Positions 39,014 to 47,335 of a stretch of 64,000 nucleotides of DNA are shown piece after piece. Position numbers and translations under genes: made by a program. Source of the DNA: Methylocystis heyeri (GTDB lineage: Bacteria > Pseudomonadota > Alphaproteobacteria > Rhizobiales > Beijerinckiaceae); assembly GCF_004802635.2 (NCBI RefSeq), contig NZ_CP046052.1, positions 1,240,001 through 1,304,000 of the forward strand. The letters are read 5' to 3'. The first letter of the stretch is position 1. Every line of letters starts with the position of its first letter. The notes beneath the pieces are model-generated. The model was not told the origin of the DNA. It saw nothing but the letters and a program-made list of their open reading frames with translations, and searched no databases.

Positions 39014-40059
39014 CAGCAGAGCTCTTTGACAGATCTGGCGTGGTCGTCGAGCAGATCCCTGCACGCATCGAGCACGGAATCGCGGTAGAGCCGCCGTCCC
39101 TCCCACGTTGCGACGGCGTTGGCGCGCAGCCTCTGATATCGGCCGTCGGAATCCAGGAGTTCGAGAACCGTCGCGACGGCGTCGCGGTCGGAGTCGACAA
39201 TTACGGAATTATAGCCCTCGCGGCAGTAGGAACCGATTTCGCCGACTGGCGTCACTATGGGCGCAAGCCCCAGCTGCATCGCCTCGACGACGGACATCGC
39301 CATCCCTTCCTGCTCGCTGGTCTGGAGATAGAAAGAAGCGTTGCGCGCAAGGCCGGCGATCTCGTCATGCGTCGCGGCTCCCCGGAAAACGACCGCATCC
39401 TTCAGCCCCAGGGACGCGACGAGAGTTTTGAGAGACGCCTCCGAGCCCCTGTCGGGGCCGATTATCACGAAGCGCGCCGAGCGGCGCTTTTCCCGGATCG
39501 AGGCGAATATGCGCACCGCCCTTTCAAGTCCTTTTCCGGGTGCGAGACGGCCCCAGAATATAAAAGTAGGTTCGACCGCGCGAGGCGGCGGCGCGTCGAA
39601 GCGCCGGGTCAGAAACGAAATGATCCGGACTTTCAATGGAGGGCGCGTCAGTCGCCCGGTCAGGGTCGCCTGGCAATCCGCCCAGGCCTCGTCCGCCAGG
39701 GACGCGGCCCAGCGCGTGCACAGCACATCGAGCCAGTGGACATGCTTCGAAGAATGGAGAAACACGACCAGCTTCGACCGAGGCCGCAGCAGTTTGAACA
39801 CCGCTCCAACGAAATAGGCTCGCCATAGGGAGACGATCAGAATGTCGACCTCTTCGCGAGAACGCCGCACAGCCTGCGAAATCATGACCACCGGATCGAG
39901 CGCGTTTTGAAACTTGCTGGCGCTCTCGCTTTTGAAAAGATAATCCACTTCGAAGCGCAACGCGCCGTCCTGCAATGAGCCGATCGATTTGGCTGCGGTC
40001 TCGACGCCGCCGACGCCGTCCCTCGGGATCAGATGGACGATTCTACAGGTGCGGGTCAT
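39013..40059 (-). CDS. GT4 family glycosyltransferase
   Basis: A 348-residue glycosyltransferase. The N-terminal HLIPRDGVGGVETAAKSI and the domain-two stretch FIFWGRLAPGKGLERAVRIF with SEQEGMAMSVVEAMQLGLAPIVTPVGEI match GT4. Donor and acceptor are unknown. It is translationally coupled to asnB by a TGATG overlap. Confidence 0.87.
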   Translation of the reverse strand: MTRTCRIVHLIPRDGVGGVETAAKSIGSLQDGALRFEVDYLFKSESASKFQNALDPVVMISQAVRRSREEVDILIVSLWRAYFVGAVFKLLRPRSKLVVFLHSSKHVHWLDVLCTRWAASLADEAWADCQATLTGRLTRPPLKVRIISFLTRRFDAPPPRAVEPTFIFWGRLAPGKGLERAVRIFASIREKRRSARFVIIGPDRGSEASLKTLVASLGLKDAVVFRGAATHDEIAGLARNASFYLQTSEQEGMAMSVVEAMQLGLAPIVTPVGEIGSYCREGYNSVIVDSDRDAVATVLELLDSDGRYQRLRANAVATWEGRRLYRDSVLDACRDLLDDHARSVKELC

Positions 40060-40139
40060 TGCGGAGCTGGGAGATATCGCGCGCCACCGATTTGGAGCAA
40101 GCCGTCTCGTTGTTTCCAGTCGCTGCGATGGGCTTGCAT

Positions 40140-41291
40140 TTACGCTCCATCCGATGAAACCGGCCTGTCGTCTCCGGCTTCGGAGCCTGAGGCCTTGTTT
40201 TCAATAACACACTTGTATTTCGAAAACATTTGGCGGTGGCTATAAAACTCTTCGGCGAGCCGGCGTCCGTTTGCGCCGAGGCGAACCACGGCCTCCGGCC
40301 GTTCGACCAGACCGATTACTGCGGCGGCGAACCCTTGCGGGCTTTGCCCCTGGACCAGAACCCCGCAGTCTGTCTCGCCGGCGACAAGATTTCCGATGCC
40401 CGGCGCGTCCGACGCTATGATGGGAAGGCCGCTCGCCATCGCCTGCAGCAGCGAAGTGCTCAGCGTCTCGCCTTCCGAAGCATGAAGGTAGATGTCGAGC
40501 GCGCTGTACCACGCGATCATCTCTTCTTCGTTCAACTGGCCCGGAAAATTGACGCAGGCGCCAAGGCCCAAGCCTTGCGCTCTCCGCTCCAAGGCTTCCC
40601 GGGTCACGCCGTCGCCGGCGAGACTGAGGCGCCAGTCAACGCCGGGCTCGCGCCGTCGAAGTTCCGACAGCATATCGATCAGCGCATCCTGCCGCCTGAT
40701 CTCGGTGAACCGTGCCGCCATGCCCAGCCTGATCGAACCCGTGCGTCTGTCGGAGCCATTCCCAGGGGAGAATCTCGAAACGTCGACGCCGTTTGGAATG
40801 ATGCGGACCTTTTCAGGCCGGAAGAATGGACCCAGCCATCTTCTCAGTTCCCGGTCGTAGTCCGGCGTTAGCGTCACGATCCGATCGGCCAGCAGCATGG
40901 CGAGAAAGCTGAACGCCCACTCGCTGCGGCTCTTCAAGGCGTTGGACTGATGCTCGACGACGATCAAAGGCGCGTTTCGACTGCGCGAATATATCAGACA
41001 AGGAAGCAGCGCCGTGATGCTGTGCAGGATGATCGCCTCGGGGCCGATATCGCTCAGCCAGGCGAAGATCGCTCCCCAGGCCCGCCAGGATTTTCCGGCG
41101 ACGACCGGAAAATACCGATGGGATATGCCGCGCGTCCTGCACTGTTCGGCATAGGCCCCCGACAACGGTTCGATGCCCAGAAATCCGAGAAACGGCCGCC
41201 ATTCGCGGTTCTGATCCGCGCCCAGGAGCGAAAAGGCGACGCTGCCATGCCCCCCCATGCCGGAGTATAGAATCTGCGCCACCTTGAGCAA
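40140..41291 (-). CDS. GT4 family glycosyltransferase
   Basis: A 383-residue glycosyltransferase with GT4 features: QILYSGMGGHGSVAFSLL near the N-terminus, RIIPNGVDVSRFSPG in the linker and LHASEGETLSTSLLQAMASGLPIIASDAPGI at the C-terminal nucleotide site. The start is a TTG. It belongs to the same operon, 11 bp after the GT2 gene. Confidence 0.87.
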   Translation of the reverse strand: MLKVAQILYSGMGGHGSVAFSLLGADQNREWRPFLGFLGIEPLSGAYAEQCRTRGISHRYFPVVAGKSWRAWGAIFAWLSDIGPEAIILHSITALLPCLIYSRSRNAPLIVVEHQSNALKSRSEWAFSFLAMLLADRIVTLTPDYDRELRRWLGPFFRPEKVRIIPNGVDVSRFSPGNGSDRRTGSIRLGMAARFTEIRRQDALIDMLSELRRREPGVDWRLSLAGDGVTREALERRAQGLGLGACVNFPGQLNEEEMIAWYSALDIYLHASEGETLSTSLLQAMASGLPIIASDAPGIGNLVAGETDCGVLVQGQSPQGFAAAVIGLVERPEAVVRLGANGRRLAEEFYSHRQMFSKYKCVIENKASGSEAGDDRPVSSDGA

Positions 41292-41302
41292 TCCCGTCTC
41301 CC

Positions 41303-42316
41303 TTATCGCTGCTGGCTTTGCGCTGCGCGCGGCCGGCGCCGGGAAGACGCGAGGAGACTGCGGCCGGCGGCATATATGTCGATGGCCAGAGAGACCATGG
41401 CGTCGGGCAAATGCAAGAGCGCCTGCAACATCTGGAAGCCGACCGCAATCCTGCCCATGGCGAGCCCCGCGACCGCTCGCGCCCTCGCGACGTCGCGCTC
41501 GAGCAGCGCGCCCTTCACAACGGCGAGAAGCCTGGAGTTCACATAGGTCTCGATGCTTTCCTTCCGGGCTTTGTAATCGCCCTCCTTCAGCGCGCGGATC
41601 AGCAGGCTGACCGAAGGGGAAATATGTTCGATCCCGACGGGTCGATCGGGCGGCTTCCGGGTCCGCTCCATCTGCTCCATGACGCCGCCGGTTCCCCGAA
41701 AGTAAATCGAGGTTATCCGGTCCGAAAGGGCCACCGGATAATCAAGCGCGAGTTTGGCCCAGAACTCCAGATCTTCGCCAGCCCGGAAGCGGCTGAAGCC
41801 CCCGCAGCGTCGCATCGCCGAGCGATTGACTGCGGCGCTGGAGGAATTGATGACGCCGACGCGGCGGCTCGCCTCGATAAAATAATCGCAGAGCCGAATG
41901 TTCGGGGCCCGCTGCGGAACGCAAATGCGGGTCGCGCCATGGGGAAGCTCCCAATTTCCGCTGGAGATCAGGCCGCATTCAGGATGACGCTTTATGATCT
42001 CGGCCAATTCGTCGAGGTGCCCCGAAAGCCACATGTCGTCGGCGTCGAGAAATGCGACCCATGCGGCTCTCGCTTCCTCCACACCGCGGTTGCGCGCAGC
42101 GCTCACGCCGGCGTTGGCCTGCCGGATCAGTCTCAGCCGCATATCGGCCATATCCGCCAGCTGCTCATGGCCGCCATCGGTCGAGCCGTCGTCCACCACG
42201 ATCAATTCAATGTCGCGGAAGCACTGCGCCAGGACGCTGTCCACGGCGCGCCGGATGTAGGCCCGCTTGTTATAGAGCGGGATGACGACCGAGATTTCAG
42301 GCGCAGCTGCGGTCAT
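41303..42316 (-). CDS. GT2 family glycosyltransferase
   Basis: A 337-residue inverting glycosyltransferase with a GT-A fold. ISVVIPLYNKRAYIRRAVDSVLAQ, VVDDGSTDGG and the metal-binding FLDADDMW are intact. The C-terminal third is family-variable. It likely extends the lipid-linked repeat unit; the donor sugar is unknown. Confidence 0.9.
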   Translation of the reverse strand: MTAAAPEISVVIPLYNKRAYIRRAVDSVLAQCFRDIELIVVDDGSTDGGHEQLADMADMRLRLIRQANAGVSAARNRGVEEARAAWVAFLDADDMWLSGHLDELAEIIKRHPECGLISSGNWELPHGATRICVPQRAPNIRLCDYFIEASRRVGVINSSSAAVNRSAMRRCGGFSRFRAGEDLEFWAKLALDYPVALSDRITSIYFRGTGGVMEQMERTRKPPDRPVGIEHISPSVSLLIRALKEGDYKARKESIETYVNSRLLAVVKGALLERDVARARAVAGLAMGRIAVGFQMLQALLHLPDAMVSLAIDIYAAGRSLLASSRRRPRAAQSQQR

Positions 42317-42352
42317 CGGGCGCCGCTCCGGGATTTGAACGCTCCGGACATT

Positions 42353-43294
42353 CTATGGCGTCACGCAAATCGAGCAGCCTACCGCGCGCCCGATCGCCTC
42401 GGCCTCCTCCGCCTCCCGGGACGATTCGCCGTCTCTGAACACGAGCATCGTCTTGGTCGCCCGTTGCGGCGGAAGCGAAAACAGCACCGTGCTGGTCAAG
42501 CCGATGATCTCGGGCCGGGCGTCGCCGCAGCTCTGCAAAATCGCGTCCTCGGCGATGAGACCCTGCTTGTCGAATTCGCGGGCGCCTATGTCCAAAGACT
42601 GGCGCTCCCTGGGGTGCCGGACGTAAAAGTCTATCTGCCGTTTGCGCAGAAAGGCGCTCAGCCGCGCGATCCGTTCGGGCGTCAGAAACTCGTGAAACGG
42701 TTGACCGATAAAAAACACCGGCCCCTGAACCTGTGGAAGCGCTCCATCGGGCAGCGGGTCTATCGGCCGCAGCCTGTCGCGGGGGACGATGTTCTCAAAA
42801 TTGGGGAAGATCGTGTAATGTCGCGCGATGCGGTTCCGGAGTTCGTCGAGCCTGGACGCGCCGAACAGCCGGCGATAGGCTTCTTCGCGTCCTTCGTATC
42901 CAGCGCGGCGATATGCGCCCGACGCGACGATATTGGCGAGGCCGTCGTCGAAAGTGACGAGTTGCGCGCCCGCCTGACGCTTTGCGATGGCGTTGAAGAC
43001 ATAGCAATCTATGCTGGCGAGAACGACGATGTCGCGACGCAGATCGCACATGAACGCCCCGGCATGGACGCGAAACCGGATGTGATTGAGGATATCCCGG
43101 CGCGACGGCGGCACATGGATGAATTTCGCCTGCCGGGCGCGCTGCGCGAGCAACGAGAAATAGCGCCTGTCCTCCGGCGAGGCCTGATGCGTAAAATAGA
43201 GCAGATCGAAGCTGTCGACACGCTCATGGCGGAGCACGCGATCGACGAGATTGGCCTGCGACGGCGTCCGACACAAAACAAGAGCCGAGGTCAT
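42353..43294 (-). CDS. GT52-family (Lst-like) sialyl-/nonulosonyltransferase
   Basis: A 313-residue protein matching the pattern of the Neisseria Lst family: FIHVPP near FFHLP, VVLASIDCYVFNAI, the hallmark VTFDDGLANI, RHYTIF, FYVRHPRERQ and LIAEDAIL occur in the same order and spacing. GT52 enzymes transfer sialic-acid-type sugars from CMP donors. Here the donor should be the CMP-nonulosonate made by the adjacent leg genes. The ATG at 43294 has a strong GGAGGGG ribosome-binding site. Acceptor and linkage are not predictable. Confidence 0.82.
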   Translation of the reverse strand: MTSALVLCRTPSQANLVDRVLRHERVDSFDLLYFTHQASPEDRRYFSLLAQRARQAKFIHVPPSRRDILNHIRFRVHAGAFMCDLRRDIVVLASIDCYVFNAIAKRQAGAQLVTFDDGLANIVASGAYRRAGYEGREEAYRRLFGASRLDELRNRIARHYTIFPNFENIVPRDRLRPIDPLPDGALPQVQGPVFFIGQPFHEFLTPERIARLSAFLRKRQIDFYVRHPRERQSLDIGAREFDKQGLIAEDAILQSCGDARPEIIGLTSTVLFSLPPQRATKTMLVFRDGESSREAEEAEAIGRAVGCSICVTP

Positions 43295-43333
43295 CGCGTC
43301 CCCTCCCACCAACCAAACGATTTTGCCTGCAGC

Positions 43334-44395
43334 CTAAAGCATTTCCGGAAACAATCCGCCGAACTCTCTTCTTGCTTTCTCCATATCGTCCTTATTGCCG
43401 ATATCGACCCAGCTTTCTCGGATCGGAAACACGCAAACCTTGCTTCCTTTCACGATCATGGCCTCGCAGACAGTCGGCATGTCGCAAGCCTCGCCTGCTT
43501 TGACATAGTCCAGCGCCTCCGGCGCCAGCACGTAGATCCCGGCGTTGATCATGTGGCTGTATTTCGGCTTCTCGTCTATTCCCACCAGCCTCACTCCCTC
43601 GAACCTGACGACTCCGAAAGGCGACTGCGTTACATGTTCGCGCACGCAAACGGTGGCGTCGGCGACATGATCCTCATGAAAGCGCAGGAGGCTTTGGAAA
43701 TGCACCAATGTCATCAGGTCCGCGTTCATGACGATGAAGGGCTTCGTCGGCCTCGAAGGCAGTAGCGCCAGACTGCCCGCCGTGCCCAGCTTCTCGTTTT
43801 CCACGAGATATTGGATCTCGACGTCGAAATCCCGGCCGTCACGGAAATAGCTTTGGATGATCTCCCGCTTGTAGTTTACGGAGATATAGAATTTGCGGAA
43901 GCCCTGCGCCGAAAGGTTGCGGATTATCGATTCCAGCAAGGGCCGGCCCCCGATGGGCAGCATGGGCTTGGGAATCGAGTCGGTCAGCGGCCGCAGGCGG
44001 TCGCCGCGGCCGCCCGCCATCAGCACGACCCACCTTTCGTTGGAGGAAGGCTCGATCATCTCCCCGATCAATTCCAGACCGAGGACGCGGCCTTCGGCGT
44101 CGACCACCGGAACCTGGGAGATTTTGTGCTCGCGCATCAACCTCAGCGCCGCGGTTCTGCTGTCATTCTCCTCGACAGCCAGCGGATTCCGCCTCATGAC
44201 CTCGCTCACAGGAGCGTCGAGACCGACGCCGCGCAAAATACCGCGGCGCGTGTCGCCGTCTGTCACGGTTGCAATAAGGCGGCGTTCCGGCCCCACGACC
44301 AGGGCGAGATTTACAGCGCCCCTGTCGATGGCCTGAATAGCGTCGAGAACAGTCGCCTGTTCGCCGATGACGATGTCGTCGAGGTCTGTCTTCAT
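43334..44395 (-). CDS. ptmE: PtmE-like nucleotidyltransferase with CBS domains
   Basis: A 353-residue protein with two CBS motifs (about 1-117) fused to a nucleotidyltransferase domain (MAGGRGDRLRPLTDSIPKPML at 126-146). This domain order is that of Campylobacter PtmE, a glucosamine-1-phosphate guanylyltransferase that starts the GDP-linked route to legionaminic acid. Its place between legF and the GT52 gene supports that role. A generic sugar-1-phosphate nucleotidyltransferase is the alternative. Confidence 0.82.
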   Translation of the reverse strand: MKTDLDDIVIGEQATVLDAIQAIDRGAVNLALVVGPERRLIATVTDGDTRRGILRGVGLDAPVSEVMRRNPLAVEENDSRTAALRLMREHKISQVPVVDAEGRVLGLELIGEMIEPSSNERWVVLMAGGRGDRLRPLTDSIPKPMLPIGGRPLLESIIRNLSAQGFRKFYISVNYKREIIQSYFRDGRDFDVEIQYLVENEKLGTAGSLALLPSRPTKPFIVMNADLMTLVHFQSLLRFHEDHVADATVCVREHVTQSPFGVVRFEGVRLVGIDEKPKYSHMINAGIYVLAPEALDYVKAGEACDMPTVCEAMIVKGSKVCVFPIRESWVDIGNKDDMEKARREFGGLFPEML

Positions 44396-45120
44396 TGTTG
44401 GGAAACCATAGCGTCGCCGGCGGCTCCGAGCCGCCGCCGCATCAGGAAATCTGCAAACAGGAAGTCCAGTTGGGTGTCTATGTCGACAGACCGCTCCTCG
44501 GGCATGACGAGAAGCCGGGTCGTCGGATAGAAGACGGAGGGCTCATCGACCAGCGCGGCGCGCGTCCAGACGTAGATCGAGCCGTTCATGTCATAGCAGC
44601 GCGGCGCGTCCTGGCGCCGGACGATCGGGCGGTCGAGCGTTTTGGACAGACTCGCCACGCCGTCGGGAGCCTCCTCGACCAGGCTGAAATAAGGCGAACA
44701 TTTCGCAACCTGCCCGGTGATGACGCTTTGTGCGCCAGTCTCGGCGCGCAATGCCACGGCGGCGGCGATATCCTCCGGCAGTCTAAGCGGGCTGGTCGGC
44801 TGCAAGTCGACCACGATGTCGGCCTCCCGTCCAAGAGCCGCTTCCGCCTCGAGCGCGCAGTGGCGGATCGCCGGCAGCTTCGAGGCGTCGTCCGTCGCCA
44901 TTTCCGCCGGGCGCTTTACCAGAAGATCGGCGCCCGCCGCCTGCCCTGCGGCGAGGATATCGGCGTCGTCGCTGCTGACCGCGATCAGCGCAAAAAGACC
45001 GGTCGCTTTCGCTTGTTCGATCGACCACGCGATCAGCGGCTTGCCGGCCAGCGGGCGAATGTTCTTTCCGGGCACCCCTTTCGAGCCGCCCCGCGCGAGT
45101 ATGGTGCAAATCAAGGTCAT
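44392..45120 (-). CDS. legF: CMP-nonulosonate (N,N'-diacetyllegionaminate) cytidylyltransferase
   Basis: A 242-residue acylneuraminate cytidylyltransferase that activates the nine-carbon sugar as its CMP form. The nucleotide-binding LARGGSKGVPGKN motif is at 8-20 and the LQPTSPLR stretch binds the sugar. The ATG overlaps the legG stop as ATGA, which fixes the start. The symbol follows the pathway assignment; the protein family does not by itself separate NeuA from LegF. Confidence 0.88.
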   Translation of the reverse strand: MTLICTILARGGSKGVPGKNIRPLAGKPLIAWSIEQAKATGLFALIAVSSDDADILAAGQAAGADLLVKRPAEMATDDASKLPAIRHCALEAEAALGREADIVVDLQPTSPLRLPEDIAAAVALRAETGAQSVITGQVAKCSPYFSLVEEAPDGVASLSKTLDRPIVRRQDAPRCYDMNGSIYVWTRAALVDEPSVFYPTTRLLVMPEERSVDIDTQLDFLFADFLMRRRLGAAGDAMVSQQ

Positions 45121-46337
45121 GGGTCGCCGCCTTCGAAGATCGATCCGTTGAGCATCCTGTTCTCGACCGGAATCGCCTCTGCGCGGTCGATAAACTTCTT
45201 CCTGATGAGTTCTCGCGACAAGGGCGCCGCTACTAGGATGTCGGCGATGCGGGCCGACGAAAGCCCGTCTCCATAGGGATTCTCCATTCCGTCCAGGGCG
45301 GCGCGGAATTGGCTCGACAACGCAGTCCCCCAGGCCTCGGCTATGGCGTCGCGCCGGGTCGGCGTCGTTACGACGTTGCGGGGCTCGATTCTGCCGGCCT
45401 GTCGCGTTCCGATATTGACGACGGGAAGGCGAAAGGTCGCCGCCTCGATGATCCCCGACGACGAATTGCCGACGAGGCAATCGCAATGTCCGAGAAACTG
45501 GAAATAGCGCCGCTTGCCGAGCGAGGGCACGACGAGACAGTCTCCGCGCTTCTTCACATAAGCGCGGATGGCTTCCAGAATGTGAAGCGATCCCGTGTCG
45601 GAGTTCGGATGGGTGAAGAGGATCTGCGTTTGGGACATGAGATCGGCGGCTGCGAGAATTTCCGCGATATTGGCGGCCGCATCTTCATAGCCGATGGTCT
45701 CGGGGTGATAGGTGAACAGGCTGAGAGGCCGTCCCGGATCGAGCCCCAATTCGCCATAGACCTCGTCCTTCGGCAGCAGCTCCATGGTTCGGAACAGATC
45801 GAGCCCCGGCTCGCCGACCACGTGAATTCGCCATTCTTCTTCTCCCAGTTGCATGATCCGCCGGCCATAGCTTTGCGCGGTCGGAAAATGCAGATGGGAG
45901 AGCTTGGTGACGGCGTGACGTATCGCGTCGTCTATGACGCCCTCGGTCACCTCCCCTCCGGAGAGATGCGCCACGGGGATATTGAACGGCAGCGCAGCGA
46001 GAACGACGGGAATCATGTCGTAGCGGTCGCCCAACACGACGAGAATATCCGGCCGATCGGCGCTGAAAGCCCGCCCATAGCCCGCCAGCACCTCGGCCAT
46101 GGCCTCCGCGAGGTCGGCGGGACCGTCGCCCTTTATCTCGCAGGGCACGCGGATCGTGCATTCGCCGAATTCTTCTTCGACCTCGCCGATGGAAAAGCCG
46201 TTGATGGCGGAAAAATGGGTTCCTCCCGCGTAGATTTGCAGCCGCACGCCGGGATGCTCCCGCAAAACCCGCAGCAAAGGCAAAAGAACGCCGTAATCGG
46301 ATCTGGCCGTCGTGGCGACGCCTATCGAGCGGGCCAT
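45117..46337 (-). CDS. legG: NeuC/LegG-type hydrolysing NDP-sugar 2-epimerase
   Basis: A 406-residue enzyme that removes the nucleotide and epimerises C2 to give the hexosamine precursor of the nonulosonic acid. VATTARSDYGVLLPLLRVL, LGDRYDM (102-108), SGGEVTEG and GNSSSGIIEA are NeuC/LegG motifs. In a legionaminic context the substrate would be NDP-2,4-diacetamido-trideoxy-glucose, not UDP-GlcNAc. It overlaps legI by 16 bp, with GAGG upstream. Confidence 0.88.
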   Translation of the reverse strand: MARSIGVATTARSDYGVLLPLLRVLREHPGVRLQIYAGGTHFSAINGFSIGEVEEEFGECTIRVPCEIKGDGPADLAEAMAEVLAGYGRAFSADRPDILVVLGDRYDMIPVVLAALPFNIPVAHLSGGEVTEGVIDDAIRHAVTKLSHLHFPTAQSYGRRIMQLGEEEWRIHVVGEPGLDLFRTMELLPKDEVYGELGLDPGRPLSLFTYHPETIGYEDAAANIAEILAAADLMSQTQILFTHPNSDTGSLHILEAIRAYVKKRGDCLVVPSLGKRRYFQFLGHCDCLVGNSSSGIIEAATFRLPVVNIGTRQAGRIEPRNVVTTPTRRDAIAEAWGTALSSQFRAALDGMENPYGDGLSSARIADILVAAPLSRELIRKKFIDRAEAIPVENRMLNGSIFEGGDP

Positions 46338-47335
46338 TTCAACACCTCGCCGCGCTTGAAATCGGCCCAGGCCGCAACCCCGACGACAAGATCTACATCG
46401 CGCGCCGGTATGCCATCCTCGGGCCTCAGCGCCACGAGATCGTCTTCCCTTATTGTCTCGCCGGCCGAAATGTCCCGTGCGGCGACCAGGGACCGGCGCA
46501 CGGCGCGGATCGTGTCGCGTTCGATGGCGCGAAGGCCTTTCTCGCCGCTGCCGAGCATGGCCTCCACCGAGCGAACCGCATCGATGAGCGTCTTCAACCC
46601 CGCCGGATCGACGGAAGCGCGATGATCGGGGCCGGGAAGGTCCCGATCCAAAGTGAAATGCTTCTCGATCATGACGGCGCCCATCGCTGCGGCGGCGGCG
46701 GCGGCAAGGAACCCTTCGCTGTGATCGGAGAGGCCGGTCGGCAGTCCAAAGCGGTCGCGGATCGTGGTCATCGAGCGCAGATGGATTTCATCGACCGGCG
46801 TGGGATAGGCCGTGGTGCAATGAAGCACGGTGAAGTCGACCTCTTCTTTGGGCCTCGCGGCGCGCAAAGTGTCGAGCGCGAAGCCGATCTCCTCCAGCGT
46901 GCACATGCCGGTCGACAATATGATCGGCAGCCCCTTCGCCCCGGCGCGGCGGAGAAGAGGAACGTTGACCGCCTCGCCGGAGGGTATCTTGATGCGACGC
47001 ATGCCGAGTTCGCCGACGAGATAATCGAGACTGGGGAGGTCGAAAGCTGTCGAAAGAAACTCGATGCCGATCGTATCGCAATGCCGTTTGAGCGCAGCGA
47101 AATCCTCCTTGCCGAGCTCCAGCCCCTTCACGAGGTCGAACATGGTCTCGGCGCCCGTCTTGCGCTGATAAGCGACAAGCGGCGTATCGGAGCGCAACAC
47201 CAGCTCGGTTGAAAAGGTTTGGAACTTGACCACGTCGGCGCCGCTTTCCTTGGCGACGTCGATGAGCCGATGCGCCATTTCGACCGAACCATTGTGATTG
47301 ACGCCGGCCTCCGCGACCACGACCGTCCTTGTCAT
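46322..47335 (-). CDS. legI: NeuB/LegI-type nonulosonate synthase
   Basis: Condenses the hexosamine with phosphoenolpyruvate to form the nonulosonic acid. The N-terminal TIM barrel starts AEAGVNHNG (8-16), and IEKHFTLDRDLPGPDH is the conserved metal/substrate region. A C-terminal SAF (antifreeze-like) domain occupies about 275-337. It is 337 residues long. Its ATG overlaps the stop of the upstream fusion gene (ATGA). Confidence 0.92.
   Translation of the reverse strand: MTRTVVVAEAGVNHNGSVEMAHRLIDVAKESGADVVKFQTFSTELVLRSDTPLVAYQRKTGAETMFDLVKGLELGKEDFAALKRHCDTIGIEFLSTAFDLPSLDYLVGELGMRRIKIPSGEAVNVPLLRRAGAKGLPIILSTGMCTLEEIGFALDTLRAARPKEEVDFTVLHCTTAYPTPVDEIHLRSMTTIRDRFGLPTGLSDHSEGFLAAAAAAAMGAVMIEKHFTLDRDLPGPDHRASVDPAGLKTLIDAVRSVEAMLGSGEKGLRAIERDTIRAVRRSLVAARDISAGETIREDDLVALRPEDGIPARDVDLVVGVAAWADFKRGEVLKWPAR

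Noticed and set aside
41318-43765. An 815-codon open frame on the plus strand
   Set aside because: It runs antisense to GT2, GT52 and PtmE genes that have clear family motifs and ribosome-binding sites. Its predicted product is rich in Arg, His, Asp and Gln, as expected of antisense frames in GC-rich DNA.
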